A stretch of 64,000 bases of DNA from Coriobacteriia bacterium (GCA_003149935.1 QAMH01000010.1:62001-126000), one strand, 5' to 3'. Shown: positions 51,973-60,849, counted from the stretch's first letter. A program made the numbers and translations. The notes: generated by a model not told the origin, from the letters alone.

Positions 51973-53364
51973 CTAGATGCCCAGCCAGCCTCCGATAATC
52001 GGCATCCAACCCATGATAAAAATGATAACGAGGAGCACCGGAATGCAATAGCTGACCCAGCCATGCATCCATTGCGGAAACTTCATGCCCTCGCCGGTAT
52101 CGACTTCCTTGATGAAGTTCTTCCAGCCCCAGCCAAACTTGCGCGTGCAAAAGAGCAGGAACACGAGCGAGCCAAGGGGTAGCAGGTTGTTCGAGACGAT
52201 GAAGTCCTCGATGCCCTGGATATCGCCGATGCCCGGAACCTGCACGCCAGAGAGAACGTTGAAGCCCAGAGCACACGGCAGCGACAGTATGGTGATAAGC
52301 ACAAGTGCAATGCGAACGGTCTTGAGGCGGTCCCAACCCTTGTAATCCATGAACATCGCGATGATGTTCTCGAACACAGCGACAACCGTGGAAAGCGCCG
52401 CAAACGACATGAACAGGAAGAAGAGCGCGCCCCAGAGCTGCCCAAGCCACATCTGCGCAAACACGTTGGGCAAGGTCACGAACACGAGGCCCGGGCCGCT
52501 CCCCGGGTCGACGCCAAAAGCGAAGCAAGCAGGAAAGATGATGAGGCCGGCCATGAGCGCGATGACGGTATCGAGCACGCCGACGGAGAGCGCCTGCCCG
52601 AAGATACGGCGCTCCTTGCCCAGATAGCTGCCGAAGATCTCCATGGAGCCAATGCCGATGGAGAGCGTGAAGAAGCTCTGCCCCATCGCGGCGTAGACGA
52701 CCTCCGCGAAACCCGCGGGACCATTGGCGAACATCTTGGAGAAATCCGGCATGAGGTAAAACGCCAGACCGCCCTCGGCACCCGGCAATGTAACAGCGCG
52801 AACAACGAGAACGAGAAGGATCACGAACAACGCGCACATCATGAACTTGGTGACACGCTCGACACCCTTGTTCACGCCAAATCCGCAGATGAGCATGCCT
52901 ATTACGCACACGATGATCGTCCAAACCACGACCTCGCCGGGATTTGCGAGCATCGTCTCGAAGACGCCGCCTACCTGGGCAGTGTCCAAGCCATTGAACT
53001 CGCCGGACGCCATCTTGATGAAGTAGTCGAGCATCCAGCCCGCCACGCAGGTATAGAACATCATGAGCATGAAGTTGCCGATGAAACCCACCCAGCGCAT
53101 GAAGTGCCACTTGGTACCCGCAGGCTCAAGCACGTCGAAAGCGCGCGAAATGGACTTCTGGCTTGCGCGACCCACCGTGTACTCGAAGCAGAGCATGGGC
53201 AGGCCGAAGAGCATGAGAAAAAGAATGTAGAGGATGATGAAGGCAGCGCCACCGTACTCACCCGTGATGTAGGGGAAGCGCCAGACGTTTCCCAGGCCGA
53301 TTGCGCAACCTGCACTTACCAGCAGAAAGCCGATGTTGCTCGAAAACCTATCGCGTTGAGCCAT
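51973..53364 (-). CDS. Sodium-dependent transporter, NSS (SNF) family, second copy
   Basis: A 463-residue Na+-coupled amino acid or amine transporter with about 11-12 membrane helices. The helix 1 motif is GCAIGLGNVWRFPYITGEYGG, and helix 6 lies in the MGQSFFTLSIGIGSMEIFGSYL segment. The start at 53364 (MAQRDRFSSNIGF) follows GAGGG. It is strongly diverged from the transporter at 30411, so a different substrate is likely. No regulator is adjacent. Confidence 0.92.
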   Translation of the reverse strand: MAQRDRFSSNIGFLLVSAGCAIGLGNVWRFPYITGEYGGAAFIILYILFLMLFGLPMLCFEYTVGRASQKSISRAFDVLEPAGTKWHFMRWVGFIGNFMLMMFYTCVAGWMLDYFIKMASGEFNGLDTAQVGGVFETMLANPGEVVVWTIIVCVIGMLICGFGVNKGVERVTKFMMCALFVILLVLVVRAVTLPGAEGGLAFYLMPDFSKMFANGPAGFAEVVYAAMGQSFFTLSIGIGSMEIFGSYLGKERRIFGQALSVGVLDTVIALMAGLIIFPACFAFGVDPGSGPGLVFVTLPNVFAQMWLGQLWGALFFLFMSFAALSTVVAVFENIIAMFMDYKGWDRLKTVRIALVLITILSLPCALGFNVLSGVQVPGIGDIQGIEDFIVSNNLLPLGSLVFLLFCTRKFGWGWKNFIKEVDTGEGMKFPQWMHGWVSYCIPVLLVIIFIMGWMPIIGGWLGI

Positions 53365-53557
53365 CTCATCCCTCACTTGTTCGGCGCACCCTCCCCTGGC
53401 GCGATAACTTGACATGGTATCACGGCAGGCCCTCCGCGACTCTCACCGTAACGCTTCGGTGGCATCATTGGAGGCAGGTACACCACCTTCGCGTATAATC
53501 TCCGGAGATATTCGCACGGCAAGCCGTCTGCGCGGCATCATGATGTAAGAGGAGCTC

Positions 53558-54499
53558 ATGGTTTACGACAACGTGCTCGAGGCGATGGGACACACGCCTC
53601 TCATCCGTCTGCGGCATATTCCCGACGAGAACTGCGCGCAGATTCTCGTGAAGTTCGAAGCACTCAACGTCGGCGGCTCAATCAAGACGCGTACGGCGTA
53701 CAACATGATTCTCCAGGCCGAGCGGCGCGGCGAAATCGCGCCCGGCAAGACCACCATCATCGAGCCGACGAGCGGCAACCAGGGCATCGGCTTGGCTCTC
53801 GTGGGCGCGGTGCGCGGCTACGACGTGCGCATCATCATGCCCGATTCGGTCTCGGTCGAGCGTCGCAAGATCTGTGAGGCCTACGGCGCGCAGATCGAGC
53901 TCGTGCACGATGACGGCGACATCGGCAAAGCCATCGAAACCTGCGCAGAGCTCGCCCGCGAGCAGGCGGCGGCAGATCCCAACGCCTTCATGCCCGACCA
54001 GTTCTCGAACGTCGACAACGTCGCCATCCAACGCACGCAGACGGCCGTGGAGATTCTCGAGGATGTCAACGAGTCCGGCATCGTCATCGACGGCTTCGCC
54101 TGCGGCTTTGGCACCGGCGGCTCCATCTCGGGCATTGGTAGCGCGCTCAAGCAGGCGAATCCCGATACCATCGTCTGGGCAGCCGAGCCTGAAAACGCCG
54201 CGATGCTGGCCGGCGGCAACATCGGCACGCATCTGCAAATGGGCATCGGCGACGGCGTCATCCCCGCCATCCTCGACCGCAGCGTCATCGATGCGACCTG
54301 CGTAGTGAGCGATGACGAGGCAATCATGATGGCCCAGCGTCTCGCACGCGAGGAGGGGCTGCTCTGCGGCATCTCGAGTGGGACGAATGTCGTCGCGGCG
54401 ATGTTGCTCGGCTACGAACTCGGCCCGGATGCGACTGTCCTGACCGTACTTACCGACACCGGCGAGCGCTACTTCTCGACCCCGCTGTTTGGGGAGTAG
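53558..54499 (+). CDS. cysK: Cysteine synthase family PLP enzyme
   Basis: A 313-residue fold type II PLP enzyme of the O-acetylserine sulfhydrylase family, which makes cysteine from O-acetylserine and sulfide. The Schiff-base Lys is in VGGSIKTRTAYNM. The substrate loop is EPTSGNQGIGLAL, where classical CysK has TSGNTGIG. The PLP phosphate loop is GFGTGGSISGIGSAL, and the C-terminal GISSGTN is present. The K-T-R in place of K-D-R and the GNQG loop mark a divergent subgroup, so another beta-replacement reaction is possible. AGAGGAG precedes the ATG, and a TATAAT lies at 53494-53499. Confidence 0.85.
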   Translation: MVYDNVLEAMGHTPLIRLRHIPDENCAQILVKFEALNVGGSIKTRTAYNMILQAERRGEIAPGKTTIIEPTSGNQGIGLALVGAVRGYDVRIIMPDSVSVERRKICEAYGAQIELVHDDGDIGKAIETCAELAREQAAADPNAFMPDQFSNVDNVAIQRTQTAVEILEDVNESGIVIDGFACGFGTGGSISGIGSALKQANPDTIVWAAEPENAAMLAGGNIGTHLQMGIGDGVIPAILDRSVIDATCVVSDDEAIMMAQRLAREEGLLCGISSGTNVVAAMLLGYELGPDATVLTVLTDTGERYFSTPLFGE

Positions 54500-54651
54500 A
54501 GAGGCGGCGGGGATTTACCTAGTTCTTGTAGGATATTTCCGCCGAGGCAAGCACCGCGCTGGCCCCTACCAGCGACAACACAGCATACGCATGTAGACCG
54601 GCCTGCTATAGTCATTTCGCACTCCCGATACCGACTTGATGGGGCACGTCT

Positions 54652-55641
54652 ATGCGCGTTAATCCACGAAGAGATCTCCTAACACTCCTTGGCACCCTTG
54701 CCCTCGCTGCGGCACTACTGGCGATGCCGGGTTGCGCAACGCCAGAGGACACTTCGCACAACGCTGACATCCCCATCGCCAGTGACGGCGTCCCGGCCGT
54801 CAAGCTCGACGGCATCCCCGCCGAAAAGTACGTCGATGCAACTGGCTCCGATGACGCGAGCTCATCCACGACAGCCATCACCGACAAGCTTGTGGTGCGC
54901 TTCATCGACGTCGGCCAGGGAGATTGCGCTCTCATATCCTGCGGTGGAAAGACCCTGTTGATTGACGGCGGATCCTCGAATGCCTCCTCGAAGCTGTACG
55001 CGATCCTCAAGCGGCTTGGCATCACGCATCTCGACTATGTCATCGTGACTCATCCCGATGCAGACCACTGCGGTGGTATCGCCGGTGCGCTTAATTACGC
55101 ACGCTGCGGAACCTTCTATTGTTCCGTCTCCGAACACGACACGAAAACCTTCAACAGCATCCTCAAGTACCTGGGTGATACACCCATCACGATTCCAAAT
55201 CTCGGCGATACTTTCGACCTTGGACAAGCTCGCGTGGAATTCGTCGGGCCTGTCAAAAGGACGCTCGACACGAATGACGATTCGCTCGTGTGCAAGATCG
55301 TCCTCGGGAACAAGAGCTTCCTATTCACCGGTGACGCAGGCGAGACGAGCGAGTTCTTCATGACGAATGGACCAGCAGATATAGATGTCGATGTGCTGAA
55401 GGTCGGGCATCATGGGTCGAATACCTCGTCGAGCAGCTTGTTTCTGAACAAGGTAACTCCCGAATATGCAGTTATCTCCGTGGGTAGTAACAGTTACGGA
55501 CATCCGGACAACGAGACGCTACGGAGGCTCGGGGGCACGGGTGCCGAGGTGCTGCGCACCGACAAGCTGGGCACAATCACCATGACGACTGACGGCGATA
55601 GCATCAGCCTGGAAACGACAAAGGGTATCATCGAGAAATAG
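54652..55641 (+). CDS. Secreted ComEC-type metallo-beta-lactamase-fold lipoprotein
   Basis: A 329-residue exported hydrolase. The N-terminal signal ends in a lipobox, LLAMPGCA. The catalytic domain resembles the MBL domain of ComEC: RFIDVGQGDCALISCGGKTLLIDGG, the metal-binding THPDADHCGG, LLFTGDAGE-like FTGDAGETSE and VLKVGHHGSNTSSS. It lacks ComEC membrane regions, so it is probably an extracellular nuclease or phosphodiesterase. A TATAGT -10-like box is at 54607-54612. The next gene encodes a lipoprotein 20 bases downstream. Confidence 0.85.
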   Translation: MRVNPRRDLLTLLGTLALAAALLAMPGCATPEDTSHNADIPIASDGVPAVKLDGIPAEKYVDATGSDDASSSTTAITDKLVVRFIDVGQGDCALISCGGKTLLIDGGSSNASSKLYAILKRLGITHLDYVIVTHPDADHCGGIAGALNYARCGTFYCSVSEHDTKTFNSILKYLGDTPITIPNLGDTFDLGQARVEFVGPVKRTLDTNDDSLVCKIVLGNKSFLFTGDAGETSEFFMTNGPADIDVDVLKVGHHGSNTSSSSLFLNKVTPEYAVISVGSNSYGHPDNETLRRLGGTGAEVLRTDKLGTITMTTDGDSISLETTKGIIEK

Positions 55642-55661
55642 GGCGCGAGCGGAGGCATATC

Positions 55662-56408
55662 ATGGGCAAAAGCGGGAAATCCTTTTTCAAGATGCATAAA
55701 AAGGCGGGCATTGCGTTAGTTGTCATTCTTCTGCTCATATGCTGCGGGGCATGCTCTACTCCGAATACGCAATCGAATGCTCCTTCCGCCAGCACGAGCA
55801 GCATCTCGAAGCAAACCGTCACCTCAAAGCTTTCCTTCACCGTTAATGCCGGCACTTGGGACACCGCAGCGGACGGCAACCTCGTCGTCAAGATTGAGGG
55901 TACCGACAGTACAGGCAAGAGCGTAAGCGAGCAGTACAAGGCCGTACCGGGCACGAAGTACGATACCGACCTCAAACCGGGCACGTACGTGATTGCCCTT
56001 GCCTCGGCAAATCCCGCAAAGGGCAATCGTCTTTTCACGGCCAGTCCAGTCGATGCGAACTTCAGTGGCGAATCCGATGTCAACGCCGTGCTCAACGTCC
56101 AGCTTGACCAGGCAGCCATGGACGCCGCCGAAGCTCAAAGAAAGGCGGCCGAGAAAGCCGCCAAGCAAGAGGCCGAGGAAAAAGCCGCTGCAGAAGCGGC
56201 GGCAAAGGCAGCCTCGCAGCCCAACGCAAACTCCGGCGTGACGGCGCAGGGAGGCACTGAACGTGGTCAGAGCGTATACATCGCATCAAGTGGCAAAGGA
56301 AAGAAGTACCACTCTAATCCCAACTGCAGCAACATGAAGGGGACGACCGCACTCTCCGTGAGCGAGGCGCAGAGCCGAGGATACTCGCCCTGCAAGAAGT
56401 GCTATTAG
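55662..56408 (+). CDS. Lipoprotein with C-terminal Cys/His metal-binding-like motif
   Basis: A 248-residue lipoprotein (lipobox LLLICCGAC). A beta-rich domain at about residues 50-145 is followed by an alanine-rich coiled-coil (EAQRKAAEKAAKQEAEEKAA). The C-terminal module is KKYHSNPNCSNMKGTTALS...GYSPCKKCY. His and three Cys there match a small zinc-binding module often found at the end of secreted nucleases and ComEC-like hydrolases. It is likely co-transcribed with the MBL-fold lipoprotein. The module may bind nucleic acid or metal. Confidence 0.75.
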   Translation: MGKSGKSFFKMHKKAGIALVVILLLICCGACSTPNTQSNAPSASTSSISKQTVTSKLSFTVNAGTWDTAADGNLVVKIEGTDSTGKSVSEQYKAVPGTKYDTDLKPGTYVIALASANPAKGNRLFTASPVDANFSGESDVNAVLNVQLDQAAMDAAEAQRKAAEKAAKQEAEEKAAAEAAAKAASQPNANSGVTAQGGTERGQSVYIASSGKGKKYHSNPNCSNMKGTTALSVSEAQSRGYSPCKKCY

Positions 56409-56427
56409 AGAGATGCCCGGTCGTGCC

Positions 56428-56751
56428 TTAGGGAATCATTCTCGTAAGGTCGCGGGCGCCATACAAAAAGCGACGGACCTCCATGACGTTGCCGTCAACC
56501 ACATAAAACACCATGTAATTGCCAACACCAAACCAATAGTACGGTAACGGCCTGTTGCGTGTTGTCTTGTAAACTGGAGCGGACATCGGATTTCCCAAAT
56601 GCTGCAGAATGGCTTGCTCCGTTTCATCGATAAGACGCCGTGCGGCTTCGGGTGCATGCAGCACATCCTTGATATACGTCACGGCACCATTTAAATCGTC
56701 CCAGAAGATCGGAAGATATCGAAGCTCGTAGCCCTCATGCCGTTCTGACAT
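56428..56751 (-). CDS. RelE/ParE-family toxin
   Basis: A 107-residue protein of the RelE/ParE fold: YELRYLPIFWDDLNGAVTYI at the start and a C-terminal FYVVDGNVMEVRRFLYGARDL strand set. This is a type II toxin that either cleaves mRNA at the ribosome or inhibits gyrase. The GARDL ending is more typical of ParE-like toxins paired with Phd antitoxins. Its ATG at 56751 overlaps the antitoxin gene by 17 bases. Confidence 0.87.
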   Translation of the reverse strand: MSERHEGYELRYLPIFWDDLNGAVTYIKDVLHAPEAARRLIDETEQAILQHLGNPMSAPVYKTTRNRPLPYYWFGVGNYMVFYVVDGNVMEVRRFLYGARDLTRMIP

Positions 56752-57001
56752 CTTCGAGTCCCCTTCTGATGGAGCCGAACACCTCGTCGTGCGTATAGCG
56801 TTGATGAGTGGACGCAGCCTGAAGGTCGGCCGCATCAAGGGCAGTCTCGATTCCACCATTGAGATACTCGAACTGCTCGATGCTCATGACGACCATGGAG
56901 CCATAGCCATTCTTGGTCAAGAAGACAGGGCCGTTCTTGGTAACGTCATTTTCAACATCGGAATAGCGATTGCGCAAATCAGAAACAGGGCGAATATTCA
57001 T
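56735..57001 (-). CDS. Phd/YefM-family antitoxin
   Basis: An 88-residue antitoxin. It starts MNIRPVSDLRNRYSDVENDV, the Phd/YefM DNA-binding fold, followed by VFLTKNGYGSMVVMSIEQFEYL and a toxin-binding tail. It neutralises the toxin encoded next and represses the pair. GGAGG is 6 bases before the ATG. An A/T-rich promoter region lies upstream (57017-57050). Confidence 0.9.
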   Translation of the reverse strand: MNIRPVSDLRNRYSDVENDVTKNGPVFLTKNGYGSMVVMSIEQFEYLNGGIETALDAADLQAASTHQRYTHDEVFGSIRRGLEDVRTA

Positions 57002-57070
57002 GACGCACCTCCATAGTCAAATATTATCATTATTTTATCATGTCATGGGAAGATGCATTATGGAGATGGA

Positions 57071-57430
57071 CTATCCTCTCATCGCCACATACTCCGCCGG
57101 AGTGATGGCCGACACCACGTCGTTTGCAAGCAAGCCTTTACCTTTCGTGATGATGTAATCCACCTTGGCGTTTTGAGCCGTAGCCAAAAGCAGGTTGTCT
57201 TCGTAATCCGGATTCTTCGAACGCAGCGCACTCGCCTCCAGGTGCTCGGCAAAGCCAAGGTTCAGCACGATGCTCATTCCCTGAATTTGCGAGAGGCATG
57301 CCCACGATATCTCGTTCACGGCAAGCGCCGACTCTTCGGTGACCTTCTCCCCCGCCGCCCGCGTCCACCCCTTTAGAGAAACGCCGATAAGGAAAAACAC
57401 GTCTTTGAGTATGCCTGGAGTGGTGAATGC
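57071..57430 (-). pseudogene. 5'-truncated PIN-domain toxin gene
   Basis: About 118 C-terminal residues of a PIN protein can be read from FTTPGILKDVFFLIG to PAEYVAMRG. This includes the conserved acidic NPDYEDNLLLATAQ and VDYIITKGKG. The N-terminal strand with the first catalytic Asp (usually DTN) is absent. Homology stops at about 57430, exactly where a dispersed repeat (57433-57565) begins. The open frame that continues upstream reads through the repeat and out of phase through hslO, so it is not a real protein. It is presumably inactive. Confidence 0.75.
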
Positions 57431-57432
57431 CA

Positions 57433-57565
57433 GAAGAATAAGGTGGTGAGATTTCTCGACTCCGCTCACTGCGTTCGCTTCGCTCGAAACGACAGGGGAA
57501 GCCGTACGCCTGCGCTCGAAATGACAGAAGAGCACCACACGTCTCCGGTCGGAATGACGGAGCTG
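57433..57565. repeat. Dispersed repeat that replaced the 5' half of a PIN gene
   Basis: It contains GGTGAGATTTCTCGACTCCG, GCTTCGCTCGAAACGACAGG and CGCTCGAAATGACAGAAG. This is the same family as at 20331, 45954, 59045 and 60361. It lies between the truncated PIN gene and the stop of hslO. Confidence 0.75.
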
Positions 57566-57570
57566 CCCGC

Positions 57571-58461
57571 TCACTCCTCCATCAGCCCTGCAATCTCCTC
57601 GGGGCTGTACTGGTACTTGCTGTTGCAGAACGCGCAGACCATCTCCACGTCCTCGCCCTCGTCGACCATGTCCTGCAGCTCGTCGGCACTCACGAGCGAA
57701 AGTAGCTTGAGCGTGCGCTCGCGCGTACAATCGCAGCGAAACTCCACCGGGCCGTCCTCGAGAATCTGCAAGTCCATGTCACCGAGCAAGCGCTCGAGTA
57801 TGCTCTCGGGCGTCTCGCCCTCCGTGAGCATCGTCGTCATCGAGGGCAGAGCCGCGACGCGCTCCTCGAGCAGCGCAGCCGTCTCGTCGGTCGCTCCGTC
57901 CATAAGCTGAACGATGAAGCCGCCCGCCTCGCGCACGGAGCTGTCCTCGTTGAGCAGCACGCCCAGCGAAACCGCCGAGGGAATCTGGTCGCTTGACGTG
58001 AGGTAATACGCGATGTCATCGGCAATCTCGCCGGATTGGATTTCGACGACACCGCTGTAAGGCTCGCGCATCGCCAGGTCATAAATGATCCGCAGCGTGC
58101 CCTTGCCCACGACCTCGCCCACGCGGAGCTTCTCGCCCACCTTGGAGGGAAGCGAGGCCTGTGGATTGCCCACATACCCCTTGACGCTTCCGTCCGATTT
58201 GGCCGTCACGGTGATATTGCCCAGCGATCCATCGCCATTGAAGACGATGGAGAGCGCATCCTTGTCGCCCTTCATCATCGTGCCCATCATGACGGCGGCT
58301 GTGAGCGTGCGGCCCAAGGCGGCCGTGGCCGTGCGCGACAGCTCGTGCATGCGTCGCGCGTCCTCCACGAGCCCACGCGAGTACACGGCAAAGGCGCGGA
58401 TGGTCCCGTCGGCGGCGGTGGCACGCACCACGTGGTCGCGCTTCATGTTGATAACGTTCAT
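57571..58461 (-). CDS. hslO: Hsp33 redox-regulated chaperone
   Basis: A 296-residue holdase chaperone activated by oxidative unfolding. The N-terminal domain starts DHVVRATAADGTIRAFAVYS and continues LGRTLTAAVMMGTMMKG. The C-terminal zinc switch has the four cysteines in the CxC and CxxC arrangement: FRCDCTRERT and VCAFCNSKYQYSPEE. The ATG at 58461 overlaps the nudix stop (ATGA), so the two genes are translationally coupled. Confidence 0.95.
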   Translation of the reverse strand: MNVINMKRDHVVRATAADGTIRAFAVYSRGLVEDARRMHELSRTATAALGRTLTAAVMMGTMMKGDKDALSIVFNGDGSLGNITVTAKSDGSVKGYVGNPQASLPSKVGEKLRVGEVVGKGTLRIIYDLAMREPYSGVVEIQSGEIADDIAYYLTSSDQIPSAVSLGVLLNEDSSVREAGGFIVQLMDGATDETAALLEERVAALPSMTTMLTEGETPESILERLLGDMDLQILEDGPVEFRCDCTRERTLKLLSLVSADELQDMVDEGEDVEMVCAFCNSKYQYSPEEIAGLMEE

Positions 58462-58955
58462 GTCCAGTTCCAATCTATGAGGTCGAGAGGCTCGCCATCC
58501 AGGCGTGCTTCGACGAGTTCGTCATTTGCGTCGTAAACGAGCTTGAGCGAGAAGAAGGGCTGCTCGGGGTCGGCGATGAGCTTGAGGAAGACCTCGTCGC
58601 CCTTCCAATGCGGTAGGTCCAGGAGCTCGTCTTTGGGCACCCATTCTAATATGCCCTCGTTACAGCTCCGTACCGTGCCCGTCCAGCCCGTGATTGTGAA
58701 AAGATGCATGTATTCCGTCACCCAGCGACCGGACACGAAGGTGACGATGCCGCGGTAGCGCCACGCATGCGGCGTCAGACCGGTCTCTTCGCGCACCTCG
58801 CGCATCATGCATTCCTCGGGGCTTTCGTCGGCCTCGAACTTGCCACCGATGCCGATCCACTTGCCCTTGTTTACGTCATGCTCCTTCTTCACGCGATGCA
58901 GCATGAGGTAGGCGTTTCCGTCGTCTATGTAACACAGCGTGGTCTGAACGCTCAT
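58458..58955 (-). CDS. NUDIX hydrolase (MutT/8-oxo-dGTP diphosphatase-like)
   Basis: A 165-residue NUDIX hydrolase with the full box GGKFEADESPEECMMREVREETGL split here as GGKFEADESPEE and REVREETGL. The overall form resembles bacterial 8-oxo-dGTP diphosphatases that clean the nucleotide pool. It is co-transcribed with hslO, which fits a response to oxidative damage. A GAGAG lies before the ATG at 58955. Confidence 0.88.
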   Translation of the reverse strand: MSVQTTLCYIDDGNAYLMLHRVKKEHDVNKGKWIGIGGKFEADESPEECMMREVREETGLTPHAWRYRGIVTFVSGRWVTEYMHLFTITGWTGTVRSCNEGILEWVPKDELLDLPHWKGDEVFLKLIADPEQPFFSLKLVYDANDELVEARLDGEPLDLIDWNWT

Positions 58956-58983
58956 AACTACTCTCTCCTACTCTGGCCCTGGG

Positions 58984-59018
58984 AATGAGACAGATGTACC
59001 TGTCCCGTTTGTCTCATT
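58984..59018. repeat. TGAGACAG element, copy 3
   Basis: AATGAGACA (58984-58992) pairs with TGTCTCATT (59010-59018) over 9 bp. The centre differs from copies 1 and 2. It lies about 30 bases upstream of the nudix start. Confidence 0.65.
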
Positions 59019-59044
59019 TTCCTGCCAGGTCTGGCATTCCTCCT

Positions 59045-59222
59045 GTCATATCGAGCGAAGCGGAACGAAGTGAGCGAAGTCGAGAGATCTCGGCATGGAT
59101 TTCTCCACTCCGGCGCTACGCGCCTCCGGTCGAAATGACAAAAGGGGCGTCATCGCGCCTCCGGTCGATATGACAGGTGGGCAGCCGTCAGGCACCTCCG
59201 GTCGAAATGACAGGATAATGCA
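59045..59222. repeat. Dispersed repeat with three CGGTCGAAATGACA ends
   Basis: It contains TCATATCGAGCGAAGCGGAA, GTCGAGAGATCTC, then three near-identical units GCGCCTCCGGTCGAAATGAC, CGCCTCCGGTCGATATGAC and CACCTCCGGTCGAAATGAC. It explains most of the gene-free stretch 58956-59282. Confidence 0.75.
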
Positions 59223-59282
59223 ACCCCATCTCGCACAGTATAGAATGAGCAGGTGCACACGACACACGAAAGGCGGACCATC

Positions 59283-60359
59283 ATGGCAGCATCCATCGCC
59301 CGCAAGACGGGGAAGGTCATCGGCATCATCGTCGCGATACTCGTCGTCTTCATCCTCGCATTGGTCGCCTTCCTCACCGTCACGGAATACAATCCGCCCG
59401 TCATGCAGGAGGTCGAGATTCACGGCACGGCCCGAGAAACGCTCGAGTCCGGACAAAGCGTCAGCGTCGTCACCTGGAATGCGGGCTATGGTGGTCTCTC
59501 CGAGCAGGCCGATTTCTTCATGGACGGCGGCAATGGCGTGCGCACCATCTCGCATGATGGCGTCCTGGCAAACCTCGCCGGCATCGAAGACGAACTCGCC
59601 GCCCTCGATCCCGACGTCATCTTCCTCCAGGAAGTTGATCAGGACTCCGAGCGCACCTACGGCATCAACGAGCGTGCCCGGCTTGCCACGGCGTTTGCCC
59701 CCGAATACGCATCAGCCTATGCCCTCAACTTCGACGTGGCCTACGTTCCCTATCCCCTGCCGCCCATCGGCGCCGTCGAAAGCGGCATCATGACGCTCTC
59801 GCGCATGCAGCCGACCAGCGCCGAGCGCGTGCAGCTCCCCTGTCCGTTCTCCTGGCCCGTGCGCCTCGGCAACCTCAAGCGCTGCCTGCTCGTCGAGCGC
59901 ATCCCCATCACAGACAGTGACGCCGAGCTCGTACTCGTAAACCTGCATCTCGAGGCCTACGACGATGGCGAGGGCAAGGCGGCGCAGACGGCGCAGCTCG
60001 CCCAGCTGTTGCAGGAGGAGCGCGCGAAGGGCAACTACGTCATCGCCGGCGGCGACTTCAACCAGAGCTTCTCGAACGTGGACACGAGTATGTACCCGTT
60101 GCAAGGCGATGATCTGTGGCAATGCGGCTACATCGACGTGAGTTCGCTGGGTGACGGCTTCACCGCGGCCATGGACAACACGACACCCACCTGCCGCTCG
60201 CTCGACCGGCCCTACGACGGGTCAGCCAACTTCCAGTTCTACATGATCGATGGGTTCATCGTCTCGGATAACGTCCGCATCGACGCGCTCACGACCATCG
60301 ATGCCGGCTTCGAGTTCACCGACCACAATCCCGTGCTGTTGAATGCGACGCTGCTGTAA
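59283..60359 (+). CDS. Membrane-anchored endonuclease/exonuclease/phosphatase-family protein
   Basis: A 358-residue protein. One N-terminal membrane helix (VIGIIVAILVVFILALVAFL) is followed by an extracytoplasmic EEP domain: VVTWNAGYGG with the metal Asn, IFLQEVDQ with the metal Glu, LVLVNLHLEAYDDG with the His, GGDFNQSF with Asp-Asn, and the final FTDHNPVLL with the Asp-His pair. All main catalytic residues are present. It could hydrolyse nucleic acid or a phospholipid headgroup outside the cell. An AAGGCGG lies before the ATG at 59283. Confidence 0.87.
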   Translation: MAASIARKTGKVIGIIVAILVVFILALVAFLTVTEYNPPVMQEVEIHGTARETLESGQSVSVVTWNAGYGGLSEQADFFMDGGNGVRTISHDGVLANLAGIEDELAALDPDVIFLQEVDQDSERTYGINERARLATAFAPEYASAYALNFDVAYVPYPLPPIGAVESGIMTLSRMQPTSAERVQLPCPFSWPVRLGNLKRCLLVERIPITDSDAELVLVNLHLEAYDDGEGKAAQTAQLAQLLQEERAKGNYVIAGGDFNQSFSNVDTSMYPLQGDDLWQCGYIDVSSLGDGFTAAMDNTTPTCRSLDRPYDGSANFQFYMIDGFIVSDNVRIDALTTIDAGFEFTDHNPVLLNATLL

Positions 60360-60360
60360 G

Positions 60361-60445
60361 GGCGAGATTTCTCCACTACGGCGCTACGCGCCTCCGCTCG
60401 AAATGACAGGGGCCCCTATTCCGCTCGAAATGACAGGGGGCGCCT
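60361..60445. repeat. Dispersed repeat, short copy
   Basis: It contains GGCGAGATTTCTCCACTACG and two CCGCTCGAAATGACAGGG ends. It belongs to the same family as at 59045. Confidence 0.7.
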
Positions 60446-60538
60446 TCACTCGCAAAAAGCAGGACGAATGGCCTGTTCATTTATCCCCGCCTGGCACATC
60501 AGCATATCCGCAATCGACAATAAGGACTCGCTGCGCCG

Positions 60539-60774
60539 AAAACATACGTTTGGGGCACGTTTCGAGGTGACGGCTGGCGAAGAAACGCGTTTGGGGAGCG
60601 CGGAATGCCCCAAGTCGAACAAAATCAGCCCGATATTGTCGAAAACATACGTTTGTGGCCGGTGCGAGGTGCCCCAAACGAAAAACATCGCCACTCACGC
60701 TTGCAGAATGTGCCCCAGACGCAAAACATCGCCACTCACGCCTGCAGAATGTGCCCCAAACGCAAAACGCTGCC
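60539..60774. repeat. TGCCCCAAACG repeat cluster with 41-bp tandem units
   Basis: CGTTTGGGGCA-type motifs occur at about 60547, 60589 and 60650. Their complements TGCCCCAAACG and TGCCCCAGACG occur at about 60670, 60711 and 60752. AAAACATCGCCACTCACGC begins units at 60682 and 60723, 41 bp apart, with a third partial at 60764. This fills the gene-free stretch 60446-60849. Open frames there are produced by the repeat. Confidence 0.8.
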
Positions 60775-60849
60775 AGGGCCTCTCAGGCACGGGGCCTTGT
60801 ACCTGGCCTTCTCGCGCACGACCCGGCCTTTCCGCGCGCGACCTGCCCT

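Noticed and set aside
57431..57730. N-terminal extension of the PIN frame
   Set aside because: It translates a dispersed repeat and then hslO out of phase, so it cannot be part of the toxin.
60446..60694. Short frames in the 60.4-60.85 kb spacer
   Set aside because: They are made by the TGCCCCAAACG repeat units; peptides repeat with the DNA and have no start signals.
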